From: Galeruca laticollis
Taxonomy: Eukaryota > Arthropoda > Insecta > Coleoptera > Chrysomelidae
Reading direction: 5' to 3'
Assembly (NCBI GenBank): GCA_963921935.1
Contig: OY998175.1
Location: 226,384,122 to 226,448,121, forward strand
DNA length: 64,000 nucleotides
Under the pieces are notes generated by a model, which worked only from the letters and a program-made list of their open reading frames with translations, was not told where the DNA came from and ran no database searches. Positions 1 to 14,600 of this stretch are shown here, in pieces. The first letter of the stretch is position 1. Each line of letters starts with the position of its first letter. The position numbers were made by a program, and so were the translations under genes.

Positions 1-289
1 AAAATAGTTCTGTATCATTTTTTCATAGGCCTTATAGTTTCGGAGTAGTAGCCGCGCGAAGTTGTGCGAGTTTTAACAAATGCAGTAAATATCGATTCTT
101 GCTTACCGAATTTCACTCTTTTCTCGGACTGATGACTGTTGACAATGTAAATAAGGACATATTGCATAAGTTTTCATGAAAAGGTATAGAACTTTTGTTA
201 AAATTGCAAATAGTTTGATTTATTGTGGCTTTCATTAAATACATTTCTGCAGCGGGTCAGTGAAGTCAATCTAATCGTCTTCTTTTCGA
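1..289. other. No gene seen
   Basis: AT-rich sequence left of the PIN/CXC copy. No exon-like stretch with splice sites was recognised. Confidence 0.5.
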
Positions 290-1865
290 CTAAGTACGAC
301 GTTCTCGCGTACAACGTTCACACTGAGCTGGTATTTTACCCGAAGTCGATGGTTCAGCAGTGATTTCCTTCACTTCAATCCTGCTCTTGTTGTCGATCAA
401 AGATGACTCACTCTCAGAATCAGTCATGTAAATGTCTTGTGCAGCTGAATGCTCGAACTGCACGTCAATATCGTCATCAACGTCGAAATTATCTTCTTCC
501 ATATCGATATTTGCGCAAGACTGGCCCCGGCAACTTCCACATATTATCGAGCAACGCAGCCCAGTCTTCCTGCAGCTACAAGCTGCTTGACACCCTTGCT
601 TGCACTTGCAGGATATCGTGCTGAGAAGCTCTTGCGAGGCAGCGTCTATTAACGTAGGAATTGGTGCCAATCCATTCCTCGCGCTTTTCCAGCGTCAATC
701 TTGCGGACTCTTCTTGTTTCCGTACCATTTTTGAACCTGATGGTAGGTTCTGAAGGAATGCCGCTGCTTCGGTTGGTGGTGAAGATACAAGATTGCAAGC
801 ACTCTTAGAAACTGATTTCGTGAAGCACTGGAACCTGCAATTATTCAACGATGGTTCACCGCTCGCTCCATAGAGTGCTCTAATGACAGATTTTCCGGCT
901 GCCTCAATCAGGTCAGGAGAAGCATTTGGGTCTTTAAATATTCCAACGGTTCTTCGTACATTCATATTTATTGAAACAGCTTGCCGAATTTCTGTTTTCC
1001 ATGCCTGAAGAATGCTGAGGTTGTGTCTCACCCACTGAAGGCGTGAAGGAAGAGTATGTGCTCCGCAACTTCTTCTGAATGTTGGAACGACTTAGTCGAG
1101 TGAATTCTGCTCTCAATTTTTCCTTTTCCTGGTTTCATGAGATAAACATTCGACAACGATGATGTGAGGCCTATTAGTAGTACGAGGAGGTCGACATCTT
1201 CACCCACTACCACTACGGAATCATAGTCTGACGATAATTCAATCCCGGTGTTAATTACAAGAGCATCAGCGTTTTCAACGGCTTGCTTTACGAGAAATCC
1301 TGCATCTCGAAATTTGCCCTCCAGCATAGAAATGAGCAGTCTTGTTCTGGTTGTTGCCAAGGAATTTCTTCTGTGACATGGTTGCTGTCATAGTTTCATC
1401 AAACATCACATTAGCAGCGACATGCCTCTGCGATCTACGGAGTCGTACAGCAGCTTTAGTACTTTTGTTGTTAGCGTCAAAAACAACTACGCTGTTGGCC
1501 TTGTAGTACTTCTGTACGTACTGTACATACTTCACAAGAATATTGCAGAGCGTCTCATGTTGGTACCAGACCACACGATGGAGAAGGAATCCACCGTCTA
1601 TAACATGTACCACGTTATCTGCATCGTTGATGGAATGACGTGAGAAAACATATTATACAATGATGATTTATTTGTCTTGCGCATTCATATTTCATCAAAA
1701 CGCGAGAGTGGATAAGGATCTAGATCGAAGTGAAAATATTGCTGCAAATCCTATTCCGTTTTCTTGGAAATTCTAATTCTTTGAAAAATTAATGAACGGT
1801 CAACAGGAATCACTTCATTTTGGATGTTTATTGAAGAGTTTACTGCTCTTAAAGGAATTACTCTC
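290..1865 (-). pseudogene. PIN/FEN1-like nuclease + CXC cysteine-rich protein, decayed copy 1
   Basis: Uncharacterised repetitive protein family. Reading leftwards from about 1865: VIPVDRSLIFQRIRI and YPLSRFDE, then VVHVIDGGFLLHR, a SVVVFD strand, ENADALV, VVVVGEDVDLLVLL, and SG-stop-DTTSAF near 1035. These acidic blocks fall in the order seen in FEN1/XPG-type PIN-like nucleases (inference from motif order only). A gap follows, then PPTEAAA and a C-terminal CXC-like region CKCKQGCQAACSCRK..GLRCS near 500-610 with an acidic tail. The frame is broken by at least two stops upstream of VHVIDGG, a stop in place of the Cys before DTTSAF, and shifts between the blocks. It lies just downstream of the last visible SLC26 exon. 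A full-length member would be needed to assign a role; transposon-borne nuclease is the working idea. Confidence 0.6.
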
Positions 1866-1869
1866 TTCT

Positions 1870-2740
1870 TTCACTGGAATTTCACATCTCCAAAGTCACC
1901 GCCAACAATAGCTGCCATTGATGACATGCCGACTTCGTATGCTTTGTAGCAGTCGATTTTCACATCCCCCTGTACTCCTGTGCTGATAGGCATCATCTCG
2001 AGGCTGACTGGGAAGGGATTTATGCGATGACAACCAATGAACAAACACACCCTAATAAACCATTTGAAACGATAAAAGCTTTGCCAACATTTTTTACGGT
2101 TTTGAACGATTTTATCGCCCTGCCGCCTGGCCTATTATTATACATAAAAATAAAAAAAAATTGTGCCATTTCATGATTAACTTGAAGTATCTCCAAAAAT
2201 ATTGACTTTACCTACAAAGAAAATACTTAGAAAATATGTGAAACTAACTCCGTGGATAACAGATGGACTTGTGCAATCTATAAATACGAAAAACTAAATT
2301 AATATCTTACCCTTTTTAAACCATTATCTGGTATAGAAAATTAAAGAAAAACAAAACTTGCGAAGAGACAACATCCAAGGTAATTATTTTTTGTGAGTAA
2401 AAACCCACGAAAAATTCTAAATTGAATATGAAAAGGAAAACTATTAAAATGGTTACAATGAAATCAAAAATTCTAACTTAATCATACCTTCAAATGATAA
2501 GGTGCATGTCAGTACTTACATTTCTTTCTAATCGCTACATTTTTCTCTTTAATTCTATAAGTTCAGCTGAAGTTCTTCGCTTTTACTGGACATTTTTCAG
2601 AGAATTTAACACATCCTACTTGAACATACAATAAAATGAACTGGTATTAATAGGTCAGGCTCGCCGGGTAAGCGGCTATAATAGGAGAACGAAGATGCGA
2701 AGAATAATATTTTTTGATTGAATTGGAATATATTGGCGTT
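1870..2740. other. SLC26 3' intron, no further exon seen
   Basis: AT-rich. I looked on the minus strand for the remaining STAS exons (a D-S-G helix motif) and did not find them. Confidence 0.4.
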
Positions 2741-2811
2741 GTCTATTTAAAATTCAAATACAAATTTGTATAATAGACATTTTTAATAAAACAAAAAATA
2801 CACAGACTTAC

Positions 2812-2967
2812 TTTCTTTTCAAGTTTATCCAATTTGGCTCTCAATATAATTTCTTTCTGAGGGTTCATATCTGTGAGTTTGTATAATTCATTTCTGAAAG
2901 TGGTCCTTGTTACGAAATTCAATGATCCGCAATAATGGAAAATTTTTATACCAACCACTTGAACAGT
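2812..2967 (-). CDS. SLC26 coding exon 11 (start of STAS domain)
   Basis: Acceptor aactatttcag, donor GTAAGT. 52 codons from TVQVVGIKIFHYCGSLNF, the first strand of the STAS domain. The donor is good, so at least one more exon should follow to the left. Confidence 0.92.
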
Positions 2968-5900
2968 CTGAAATAGTTAATTAAATATAGACAGTGCGCG
3001 CGTGTAAACGAATGTTTAGTGCCAAGTAGATGTTTTGCTTAATGGGATTTCTCCAGTTGTTTTAATATGTATGCTCGTAAGTGTTCATTGTGTCTAATTT
3101 AAAAATTTCGAATTGTTTGACCAATATGGACAGCATTACATTCTAGTATACCAGACTTTCTTAAATATAAAAACAAAAATATTCCCATAAAAAATCTGGT
3201 ATGTATAAAATTAAATGTCAAGTATATAATGCTGTCTATGTAGGTCAAACAATTAGAAATTGAAAACAAAAGTTCAAGAACATGTAAATGATCATGTGTT
3301 TATAATTGTTTTACTCACTCTTTTGTATTTATTCATATCAAGATAAATATCCGTGTTAGGAACTGATCCAAGTAGACATGTATAAGGTTTAAAACTGGAG
3401 ATGACGATCGATGCTAAAGATAAACCAATTCCTACTAACAAAGCGATCTCCATGCTCACAAAAAAGACCGCTAAGAAAGTAGCTAACCATACGACAGCAT
3501 CTACTTTACTCAATTTCCAAACGTTTACTATTTCCGTTATCTGTATGAGCATACTCTTTAACGAAACTACTATAACGCTAGCTAGGACACACTGAAATAA
3601 TGGAAATACATTAAAACTTGAGTAAAATGAGTATATTATACTGTGCTAGTCAAAAGTTCAAACTCCATTTCTGTTATAATATAATATTTTTCTAATTTAT
3701 TTAAATAATTTTCATCACAATGGGTGGGATAAATTTATAGACTAGGTATATCTACTTACTTAATTTATTTTTACACTGTATATTGTGATATTTGTTTATG
3801 TTATTTTTTTCATGATTTTGGTTTTCAATTTTTATTATTTGTGATTTCAAGAAACCCCTCGTATAAATTTTAATTTATTATTTTGATCAATATCCGGCTA
3901 GCTAATTGATTTAGTAAGAGGTTAAGACTCTTGCTTTGTAGGTTTCTGTTCCCTCAATATTAATTTATGATATTTTTCAGAAAACAACACTTTTTATTTT
4001 AGTAAATAGACAATATCGATTTTATTACTATTATTGTTTCGCGATCTCGCTTTATTTTAGCGATGTTGCAAAATGAGGGAAGGATGTTCACTTTCATGTT
4101 GATTGCGAAAGACCAGCCACACTCGTGGCAAAATGTGTTCTAACGCAGATGAGTTATATGGATGAATGAATTAAATTCGTTTGCACTTTTACTTTATAGT
4201 TTTATTATACATCTTGTTCTTTTGCTGAACAATTAAGATTGTATTATCACTGGTTATTAGCTATACGGAGTATTCATTACTTATCACATTGTTAAGAGTA
4301 ATTAATGAATGTTCCAAATTCAAGTCGGTGAATGCCTGTAAATTATTATAACGTGAGTACCATTTTGTACAATGAACGGATGAGAAGTGAGTGAAAAGTT
4401 GGGTTGTATTCGTATTTATGTGAGGTTCAGAGTGGGTGGAAGTAAGTGAAATCATGTAGAAAATTGACCAATGGGTGATGAAAGTTCAAAATTTAACCGT
4501 AATGATCGGTGGTTGAGGTCTACGTAAGCTGGGTGTTTTTTGTTGCCATGAAAATGTTATGTTCGTTACAGATAAGGAAATTGTTCAAGTTAGTTTTTGC
4601 ATGGAGCGATATGATTAAAATTTATATTTGGGGACTTTGAAGTGTTGAATAGATATTATGAAATAATTTTAAGGTAGAAATTATGTGTTATTTTTATGTG
4701 AAAGGGACGTTAAAATGGATATTTGCGTAGCTAAGGAAATATTGAATAGATAAGAAGAATGATATTTTTATTCATGATGTATACGGAATATGTAGCTTTT
4801 TATATACGGGGTGAAGAAAAGTAATGGTTACAGGAAGAGTTTGAGGGTGGATTCAAATTCGTACAATTATGAAGATACGAATTAAAATTTCTATTATTAA
4901 TTTTCAGATATTTGAAAACGCGTTTAATACCATAATATACCCTTCACAACCCAATATTAATCGTGATTAACTGAAACTTTCAATTGCTCTATGTATAATT
5001 TCTTAAATAATAAATTTATCAAACTACCCCGGTTTAATGGATTGAATATTGTTGGACGCAACCAAACTGAATAGTCATGCGCTCTGGCCGTTCTCTTCGC
5101 CTAAATTGAATGACTTCCGTTACAGCTGATACAACTTCGAATTGGTATTGGATTAATATTGTGAAGTGTTTTAAAGTTAATATGAATGAGGTGAGCTTCC
5201 TTCTAAAATTGAATAACGAATAAAGCCTTATCTAAATAAGCAACTATCTAATTAATTCATTCACAGCCTATAAATTAAATGTGTACTTGGAATTACAATT
5301 TCGAAATCAAATATTTTAATCAATGTTTATTTTAGGTTAGGATTCCGCTCGAACAGCTGGTACACAAGAAATTATCCACTATATTGCTGTATGAGATACA
5401 AAATAACATCAAAACTGTAAATGGATGTTATATACACTTCTGTAAAAATGAAATAAATGTATTTGCCCACTTGGAAAAGTAAACCCAGGGCAGGCCCTAG
5501 GCTGAAAAAAAATTCGGCGCCCCGTTAGTGCCGGGAATGGAACTTTTTCTGTTTTTTTTTAATTTTTTTTACTTATAAAAAGCACGTAAAAACATACTTC
5601 TGTTTTTATGAATAATAAATATTTCATTTTATAACCTTTTTTGATTAATGAATGGGATATGTAAATAAAACGAATGTTAACTTTATATACGACACATGTT
5701 ATTTAATATTCATAAACTTATTAACAGTATTTAAAGTTTTAATGGTATTTTTATAGCCTTCTGTTTGGCAAATTCTTTAATGAGGGCTTTTGAGTCCAAC
5801 TGTCGTGCTATGTCACTTTTAATGGAAATTGTCGCTAGACCCACAAGTCTCTCCTGGCTCATTGTACTGCGCAGATAGGTTTTAATCAACTTCAATTTGG

Positions 5901-8900
5901 AAAAACTTCGTTCAGCACCAGCTACAGATAGTGGCAACGTAAGCAAAATACGTAGCGCTACATAAAGGTTGGGAAATCCGTTTTCAAGGTTATGTTTGTA
6001 AATGTAGTTCAAAACGCTCTCAGGGCTTGATACTGAATCTCTAATATGATGCGAAATAGCTCTTAGTTCCGAACACAGTCCTGTGGCAGCAATGTCTGAT
6101 TCGTTTAAACCTTCAGCAGTATTGATACTTAATGATTTTTCCAAGTTTTGACACATAGACTTAACTTCTGATGTAGTCTTGTTTTTAAGGTCGGGAATGT
6201 TGTATAAAAATCCAAATACATCAGATACTTGATTTAACTGTGAAAATCTTTCTTTCACCGAACTAGTAGCTGTATCTAAAGCAGCATAGTAAAACTTGAT
6301 CTTGAATCTTTCTGAAGGGTCAGTTGCAACATTTTCTGCTCTTTCTCAAAAACTGGTTCTACTCCAATTTCTTCTGCTACTTGATTAGCATCAACAAAAA
6401 CTTCCTTGAACCCCAAATCACTTCTTACTGTAACCAAAAACTCTTAGGTTTTTTTAAGTGACTAACTGCTCTCTGTAAACTCAAGTCCTTTTCTTGCAGT
6501 ATCTTGCTAGTAATATTTATTTGGAACAAAATGTTGTGCCATGTGACAAGTGCGACAATAAACTTGAAGTTGAAGATATTTTTAAGTAACCCAAGTGCTT
6601 CTACCTTCGCAATACTGTCACTCGATCCTTTTAGAGAAGTGTCTTCAGAAATCTCTTCCAAAGCATCACAAACATGAGTTAACTGGTACGACTAATATTT
6701 AGAGTGTACCAAGAGGCTGGGTCAGCATAATCAATCGTAACTGTGCCAAGGCTTGATTTTTCCGCCGCTAATTCATTAGCTGCATCGGCATCGGTAATGT
6801 CCATTTTAACTACATTATTAGGACATTCTTGAGGCTGGAGCTGGTTTTTATGTCCGGAAGTAGATGTTGATTCATTATCTATTTCCTCTTTTAGTGCAGA
6901 TGTGTCATTTGGTTTAGTTAAGTATTTTTCAAGAGACCCTTTAGCTTTTTTTGTTGATTGTTCTCTTTCCTTTCTTTTTTTCTCAAACCAAGCGCCTGAA
7001 GGGTTCCCTGACATGATACACGTATTTGAAAACAATGGATATAATAAACTAACTTTCAAATAAAAATTTATTTTTCTTTATATTTATGTTTTCCATAACT
7101 AATTATTTTTACTAAATTTATTAAAATACATTTAAATATTGAGCTTGGCGCCCGGGTGTCGAAGACAGTAGACATGTATTTCAGCCGCCAAGCACCGTGC
7201 GTCAGACGGTACCAAGTAACCTCGCAATCCATCGCCGAATTTAATAATAATCAAATTGAGTCTACGAAGGCCATCCATATAGGTATATTATATTCTGATG
7301 CTTTCTCTATGAGTTGTTGTACTGTATGGATGTGTTCTATAGTGCTTTAGTGACTTCTAAATCCAGCCTGTTCTCTTTTATTTATACAGTGTTAAATACA
7401 TTGGCTAGTCTGATAATTCCTCACAGATAAATAAATTTATTAATTCATGGTCTTTCAACCCACAATTGGACTTGCCAATTTTAAATCATTACAATATTCA
7501 CTGATACTTAATTTACGTACACCCTTCTAATTTATATTAAATACTGAACTGAATTCCCGGTTTGCAGGTATTTCCTTATATATTATAACGTCTTCTGGAA
7601 CATTCGGATTCCTGAAATTTCCAAATTGCGGTTCCCAACAAACAATCGACCTTCTTAGATATGCTTCTATAAAAACAATCAGAAAAAAATAACCCATCCC
7701 AGAAATCCTCGCGATCTAGCCAAAATTTTAACTTTTAGATATCTTTTTAGACAGGGTCGGCGCCATTGTGTGATTTCGTAATAGTACTTACACTGATACT
7801 GGAAATAGTGTTAGATGAAGTAGCATGGGGAATCATTTTGATTAGCACCTCATAGCAAGGGAAAAGGTATAATAATTTCGTTTTGGTGTAAACTTTTGAC
7901 TAGCGCTGTATAAAAAAATATGTAATTAATGCCTCCAGTGATTTTTTGGTCCATTAAAGAGATACTCACTTTTGGTAGAGGTTCAAAAAATGGCGCTATC
8001 CATAGGAGCGTCACTATCAGTAACATAGACGAAATAACTGAAACTAGTTGAGTTTTGCCTCCAACAACTGCTTGGATCATCGATCTGGATAACGAAGCGC
8101 AAAATGGCATGCAAGAGAAGCAAGATCCTACCGCATTTCCCAAACCCTGAAGGGACCAAAAAGATCGTGTCAGTCAAATCAAAAGGAGGAATAAGTAACA
8201 GGTGGACCGTTTTTGGGCCCTTTTGGTACTCTTCAGTAGAAGATACTCTTTCTTTTATATAAAGTATCCTAACTGTACCTACAGAATTTTGGAAATAAAT
8301 TTAATTCAATAGAAGTCAAGGAAGTAGTTATTTTCCATTCGGAAAACGATCGAAATTTTGTTTTTAAACCTATCAAATACATATTTACCATCGCTAATAA
8401 TTCTTGATTTGAGTCGACTTCATAGTTTCCTTTTTGTGCTAATATCATTACCAGTGATATCGTTATGGCATAGGACACGATAGATGTGGATATGCCGTCG
8501 GTAATAACTTTGGAAAGTAGAGGTAGAGGGGGAAATTCCGGTTGAGGAAATCTGAAAAATTACCAAAACTACTTATTTTAATTATTTTGTTCCAGTTTTC
8601 AAGCATATTTATTAATAATAATTTTACAGAGATCGCTAGATTCGAGTCATTTTTAAACCTTGTTTTATGATATTTGGCAATAATTTATTAAAAAATCAAG
8701 ATATATATTTTATTGTGCTATTTTCATACTTTAAAAATCCGTTCTAAAATTGAAAATCGGACCACTTATATTGCATGGAGATAGGTTACAATTCATCAAA
8801 TCAATTTACTAAAATATCAATTACGTTAATAATTATTATTCTACAATTTTTTGTAACTTAAAAGAAGATAAAGAAAGCTACTTTTTCACTAAAACATAAC

Positions 8901-11638
8901 AAACAAAAATAAAAATTAACTGAGATATTACTTAGTTAAATTTTCATTAAATTTTTCATTTTTTCCAAATTTTATCAGCCTCTAATTATCCGATTAGGAC
9001 TATCAGTATCTCATTCGATTCGTAATTTAATTTCCTAAAAATTATCATTTGCTAACATTAAGATTTCTCCATTATTACTTTTCCGTCAATATATCTATAT
9101 GCGAGAAAAGTATTGGTTTACCCCAAAAAAGGTTGGAATTTTGAAAATTTTTTTTGAGTTATTTTCACGTTTTCAATCAACAACAACACGAAAAAACAGG
9201 TTTTAGAAAAAAATCCTGTGTGTATGTCGTCGTCGTCGTCGTCGTCGTTGTCGTCGTCGTCGTTTGTCGTCGTTGTCGTCGGCCACTTTTCCTTACATGT
9301 CTTGTTAGCACGATACTGCCTCCGGAGTGCAATAAGTTAGCAATTTCGTGATTCAATATTGTCAAGGACATGTCACAGATGAACCCTATTAATTATCAGC
9401 TCACCAGAGTCAGTACAACGGGCTCTATGGTACTTGAAGTACGACATTTTGTAATTTTTTGAGCAATTTCAGTTGGTTAGCACGATATAGCCTCCGTAGT
9501 TCAACAAGTGACGAATTTTATGATTCAGGACATCTCACTGATGAACCCTATTGATTTTCAGCTCACCAGAGCCACTACAACAGGTGCTACAGTACTTTAA
9601 GTAGTATATTTTTGTCAGTTTGTTACCACGATACTGCCTCCGGAGTATATATAAGTGACCAATTTTATAATTGGATAATATTCAGAGCGTCTCCAAGATG
9701 AACCCTATTGATATTCAGCTCATTAAAGCTAGTACAACGTGTGCTATGGTACTTGTACCAAATTTTTATCATTTTTGGAGAATTTTCAGTTTGTTAGCAC
9801 GATACAGCCTCCAGAGAGTATACGATTGATCAATTTTATGATTGAATATTATCCAAGGTGTCTCACAGGTGTACCCTACTGATTTTCAGTTGATTAGAGC
9901 GAGTACAGCGGGTCCTATAAATCCATAATATATACTAAATTGTTGGTTATCACTTTTCCGCCCAACCTTTCTATATACGAGAAAAGTATTGGTTTACCCC
10001 AAAAAAAGTTGAAATTTTGAAATTTTTTTTTGAGTTATTTTCACGTTTTCCATCAACAACAACACGAAAAAACGGTTTTTAGAAAAAAAATCCTGTGTGT
10101 ATGTCGTCGTCGTCGTTGTCGTCGCCCACTTTTCCTTCCATGTCTTGTTAGCACGATACAGTCTCCGGAGTGCGATAAGTCAGCAATTTTATGATCGAAT
10201 ATTGTTAAGGACCTGTCACAGATGATCCCTATTGATTTTCAGTTCACCAGAGTCAGTACAACGGTTGTTATGGTACTTGAAGTACGACATTTTGCAATTT
10301 TTTGAGAAATTTCAGTTTGTTAGCACGATACAGCCTGCGCAGTTCAACAAGTCACCAATTTTATGATTGAATATTTTTCAGGGCTTCTCACTGATGAACC
10401 CTATTGATTTCCAGCTCACCGGAGCCAATACAACTAGTGATACAGTACTTTAAGTACGATATTTTTGTAATTTTTGGAGAAGTTTCAGTTTGTTAGCACG
10501 ATACAGCCTCCGGAGTATATACAAGTGACTAATTTTATTATTGGATATTATTCAGAGCGTCTCAAAGATGAACCCTATTGATATTCAACACAGTAAAGCC
10601 AGTACAACGGGTGCTATGGTACTGGAAGTACCAAATTTTCGTCATTTTTGGAGAATTTTCAGTTTGTTAGCACGATACAGCCTCCAGAGAGTATACGATG
10701 GATCAATTTTAGGATTGAATATTGTTCAAGGTGTCTCACAGATGTACCTTATTGATTTTTAGTTGACTAGAGCGAGTACAGCGGGTCCTCTAAATCCAGA
10801 TATACAAAATTTTTGGTTATTTTTGGAGAAATTTCTTTCGGTTTGTTAGCCCGATACATCCTCGAAGTGTATACAAGTAACAATTTTATGATAGAACATT
10901 GTTCAGGGCCACAGATGCGGAAAAGTTAGTTTTAATCCGTAAAACAGTTTATTTTTTAAGAAATTTCGGTTTGTTAGAACGATACATCCCCCGAAGTGTA
11001 TACAAGTAACAATTTTATGATAAAATATTGTTCGGGGCCACAGATGCGGAAAAGTTAGTTTTAATCTTTAAAACCGTTTATTTTTAAAGTTATTAATAAA
11101 ACACTTAAAAAATGTTAAACTAATTCAATTAAATACAATAAAAAAGATACTTACCCCGTGGGAATGTTTCCAATAATTTTTATACCATAAGTTTTTCGAA
11201 GATTCATATATTGTGAACACAGTGTTCCTATTATTACTACTATAAGTTCTATGGGTATTGGTACAGATGATTTTTTCGATACAATTGGCTGTAATTACAG
11301 GAAAAATTACTAAAACATTTTGAAATTACTACTGACAGAAAATTGGTGTCAGTTAATTAAAATATCAAACAGCACAACCCGTTCAACATATTTTTAGACA
11401 GTAGGTACATTTTACAATTAAACATGCTGATAAATCAACATCCAGTTTTTTTGTTATAGAAAGTGTAGAACCAAAACTAATTACAGGGAGATACAACTGA
11501 CGTACTGTTTTATTATTGTATTGTTTTCATTCGATAAATCTTGTAGTCCGCTCCTGATGAAGCCATTAAATAATGGCGAAATATTGAGCAGATAAGAAAA
11601 CAGTTTTATTTCTTATGACCGCAAACCTGAAATCTTCG

Positions 11639-11690
<52 letters not shown>

Positions 11691-14600
11691 TTACACTTCA
11701 ATTATTTATAATTAATTTATATATAAATGTTGTTTCGGCTAGCTCAAATATGTATATAGTCGGGCATGAGAACTCTTGACTTTCTTTGAGTTCTGGATTT
11801 TAAATTATCAAATATTTACTTGTTTTCTTTTTATGTATGTATTAAAATGTAAATATACCTTGACAAAATTTACGTTGGTACGCCTATGGTATTAAACCTA
11901 TTCCTTTCTTTAGTATTGACACGTGAAATGATCTGAATTTATCTATATAATTGGTTGTCACTATTATTAACTATTCTCTGGTTCTGATATTGTAATGAAA
12001 CGACAATGACATACACTCTAATTATATATTTACAAAAATATGGAATGAAAATGAGAAAAGAAGTACATATATCAACACAAACAAAATTTAAATATATTAT
12101 GTTGAACAAATAACTATGAACTAATAAAATTCTGAATCAGTATACCTTTATGCTATTTTCATAGTCTGATATTTCAATTGAGATGAACTGTTTACATATT
12201 GGAAATCATGGTAAATATTTTGAATATTACTTTAGTATTTCAATATCTGTTAGAAGAATGATATCATAGGCATCCTTCCAATATTAAAAAGGTTCTTTTA
12301 CTCAGATATGATGAAAAACAAATAATTCCATACGCTTTAGTGACTTCTAATCCACTTCTTGTTTCATAAACCTGAAAACCTCTCACATCAACACTTTCAA
12401 ATTCTTACAGATGTTGTGATAAGTTCAATACATTGTACCCACGTTGTTTTTTATGAATATATGAATATTACAGTTGAAATTTTTTTTGCCCCACGTTGCG
12501 GAGACAATATTGTACACACGGCTTTAGCAGCGTATGCTATGTACTTCAGTCTGACAGTTGTTGTCAAATAATTCCCGGCTATCAAAAGATCATTAACTAT
12601 ATCAAAAGATGAGTCTTATCTCAGGGTGGGTTAAAATCGTTATTAAAAATATTAGTAAATTTATATAATTTTAAAGTATTGTCCAAATTAAATATTAATT
12701 CTTATTCCTGATTATTTACACAATAGTCTCGTTTGACTGTTTGTTCTAGATTATAAAGGCTTATGCCATTTACGATTTTTAAATGAATTATCTGTCACCA
12801 ATAATAAATTAAAATTTTAATTGAGTAAAATATTTTTAATTTCTATAAAAAATATGTTATCAACGAATACCACAGTAAGTTAGATTCAAAATTCATATTC
12901 TATTATTAAATCACAAAATTCAAAATTTGGTTTTCCCAATTATATAGTTAATAACAAAATCGTATTTTCCTACAGATATTAAAATTAAGAACAGCCTATA
13001 CACTAAAAACAACTAATCTCTAATTTCAAAGTTTATAACTTTTTCAACAAATGTTCAAAATTTCGAATTTTCACTTGACTCAGATAAATATCAAATACCA
13101 CGATCATATTTAGTTTTCCATACGTATTAGGTATTTCATTTGAATTCAAACTGATATTTCTTAAAACTTAGATGCATCTATTTTAATTTTGTTGAAAGGC
13201 CTGATATTTTCTCACCAATACTAAGGAACAGGAGAAGACTCGTACTATTCTAAATATAATTTAGAATTCTGGAACTTTTACTTGAACTAAATACGATCAA
13301 ATTTTCTTCACACACACACACGCACTGAATTTACAGTGGGTAGATTTATGATTATTAATGATACTATTTAATTGATTCTACTATTTTCACAAAATGTTGG
13401 GACAAATCTCAAATACGATGTTGTCTCGTCAGGATCTCAAATTCAACTGCTGATTTTTTTCAAATGAATAACCACATTCTACTGTGGCTACAAACTTTCC
13501 TCTTTTTTCAAAACAAAACTAAACTTTTTATTTTTTTATAACAAAGATTTGGAATACTTTCATTACTTTTTATCTATCATGACTACCATTTTCTCTAACC
13601 TAAAATATCTTTTTCAATGGTGACAGGTAAATGTCATCGGAAATACATATACCGGGTTTCTCAACCATATTGATTTAATAGAATTAGACTATTTATTTAT
13701 GTAACTTATCGGTTAATAAGTATGCGAAGGATTGAAACTACATCAAGAGTTTCTACCAAGAGTACTCAAATCCAAGGGGCAAGCCAAAAGTTTAAAAATC
13801 AGCCCCAACACCCATTGATACATTTTATGAAAAAATTTAGACGATTGTAAATAGAATTTGAATTTTAGGATGAGAGAATATGGCGGCATACCTTCAAGAG
13901 TTCGTTGTTTATCACCAAAATAATAATTGCTATCGTTGATATGATTATGGCAGCCCAATTGACTTCATTTAGCTCCTCAAAAATTACTTTCAGTGTCTAC
14001 AAATAAAACACATAAAATTAAAAATGTTCATAAAAAAATTCATTTACAATTATATTTTTTTTAGTGTAGAAAATTAGAAAAAAAATAGTTTTTGAACACT
14101 TTAGTATTCAATTCAATTGTGAATATAAATTTAAATAAACAGGGTGACGAAATTAAAGTTTATTTAAACTATACAGGGGGAATTCTAAGTTATTTATTAT
14201 TTTTTACTCAAATATTTGAGTGTGATTGCAAGAGAAAATGTATTTATTTTTCCAATTTGCGATTCTACTGATTACTTTATGAAACCCTGTTGAGTGTCAA
14301 ATGAGAGCATTTTTCAAAACGCAATATTTTGTTCATCAAGGTTGGTAACATTAACAACTAAACGTCAACGTTCGTTGTCTAAAGAATTAAGCACACAAAC
14401 AACATAACCCAACTTTAACAAAGGAACCCTTTAATCGTAACATCACTGAACATTAAATGCTACAACAAGCATTTCAGGTGGGGTACACCTTTCATAATTT
14501 TCCATTATTTGTCAAGCAGGTAGACGATTAAAAAAAAAAAAATTATTGCAAATTGACAAAATTACTCAATTTTCAAATGTTTCAAGTTTTTTTAAATGTT

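Larger units (their letters stand above)
5487..7160 (-). mobile_element. ZMYM1-like hAT transposon, internally deleted
   Basis: A hAT element in the SLC26 intron. The left edge reads cagggcaggccctaggc, typical of hAT termini, followed by a cggcgccc block; a ggcgccc block recurs near 7147 but the matching right terminus is not visible. Coding remnants of the N-terminal and C-terminal thirds of a ZMYM1-type transposase lie between. No 8-bp target duplication could be found, so the right end is probably truncated. Confidence 0.6.

Noticed and set aside
1..2740. Last SLC26 exons
   Set aside because: Searched the minus strand for the rest of STAS and found none; the region holds the PIN/CXC copy.
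9154..9371. Frames coding for Val or Thr runs
   Set aside because: Translation of the GTC microsatellite in both directions.
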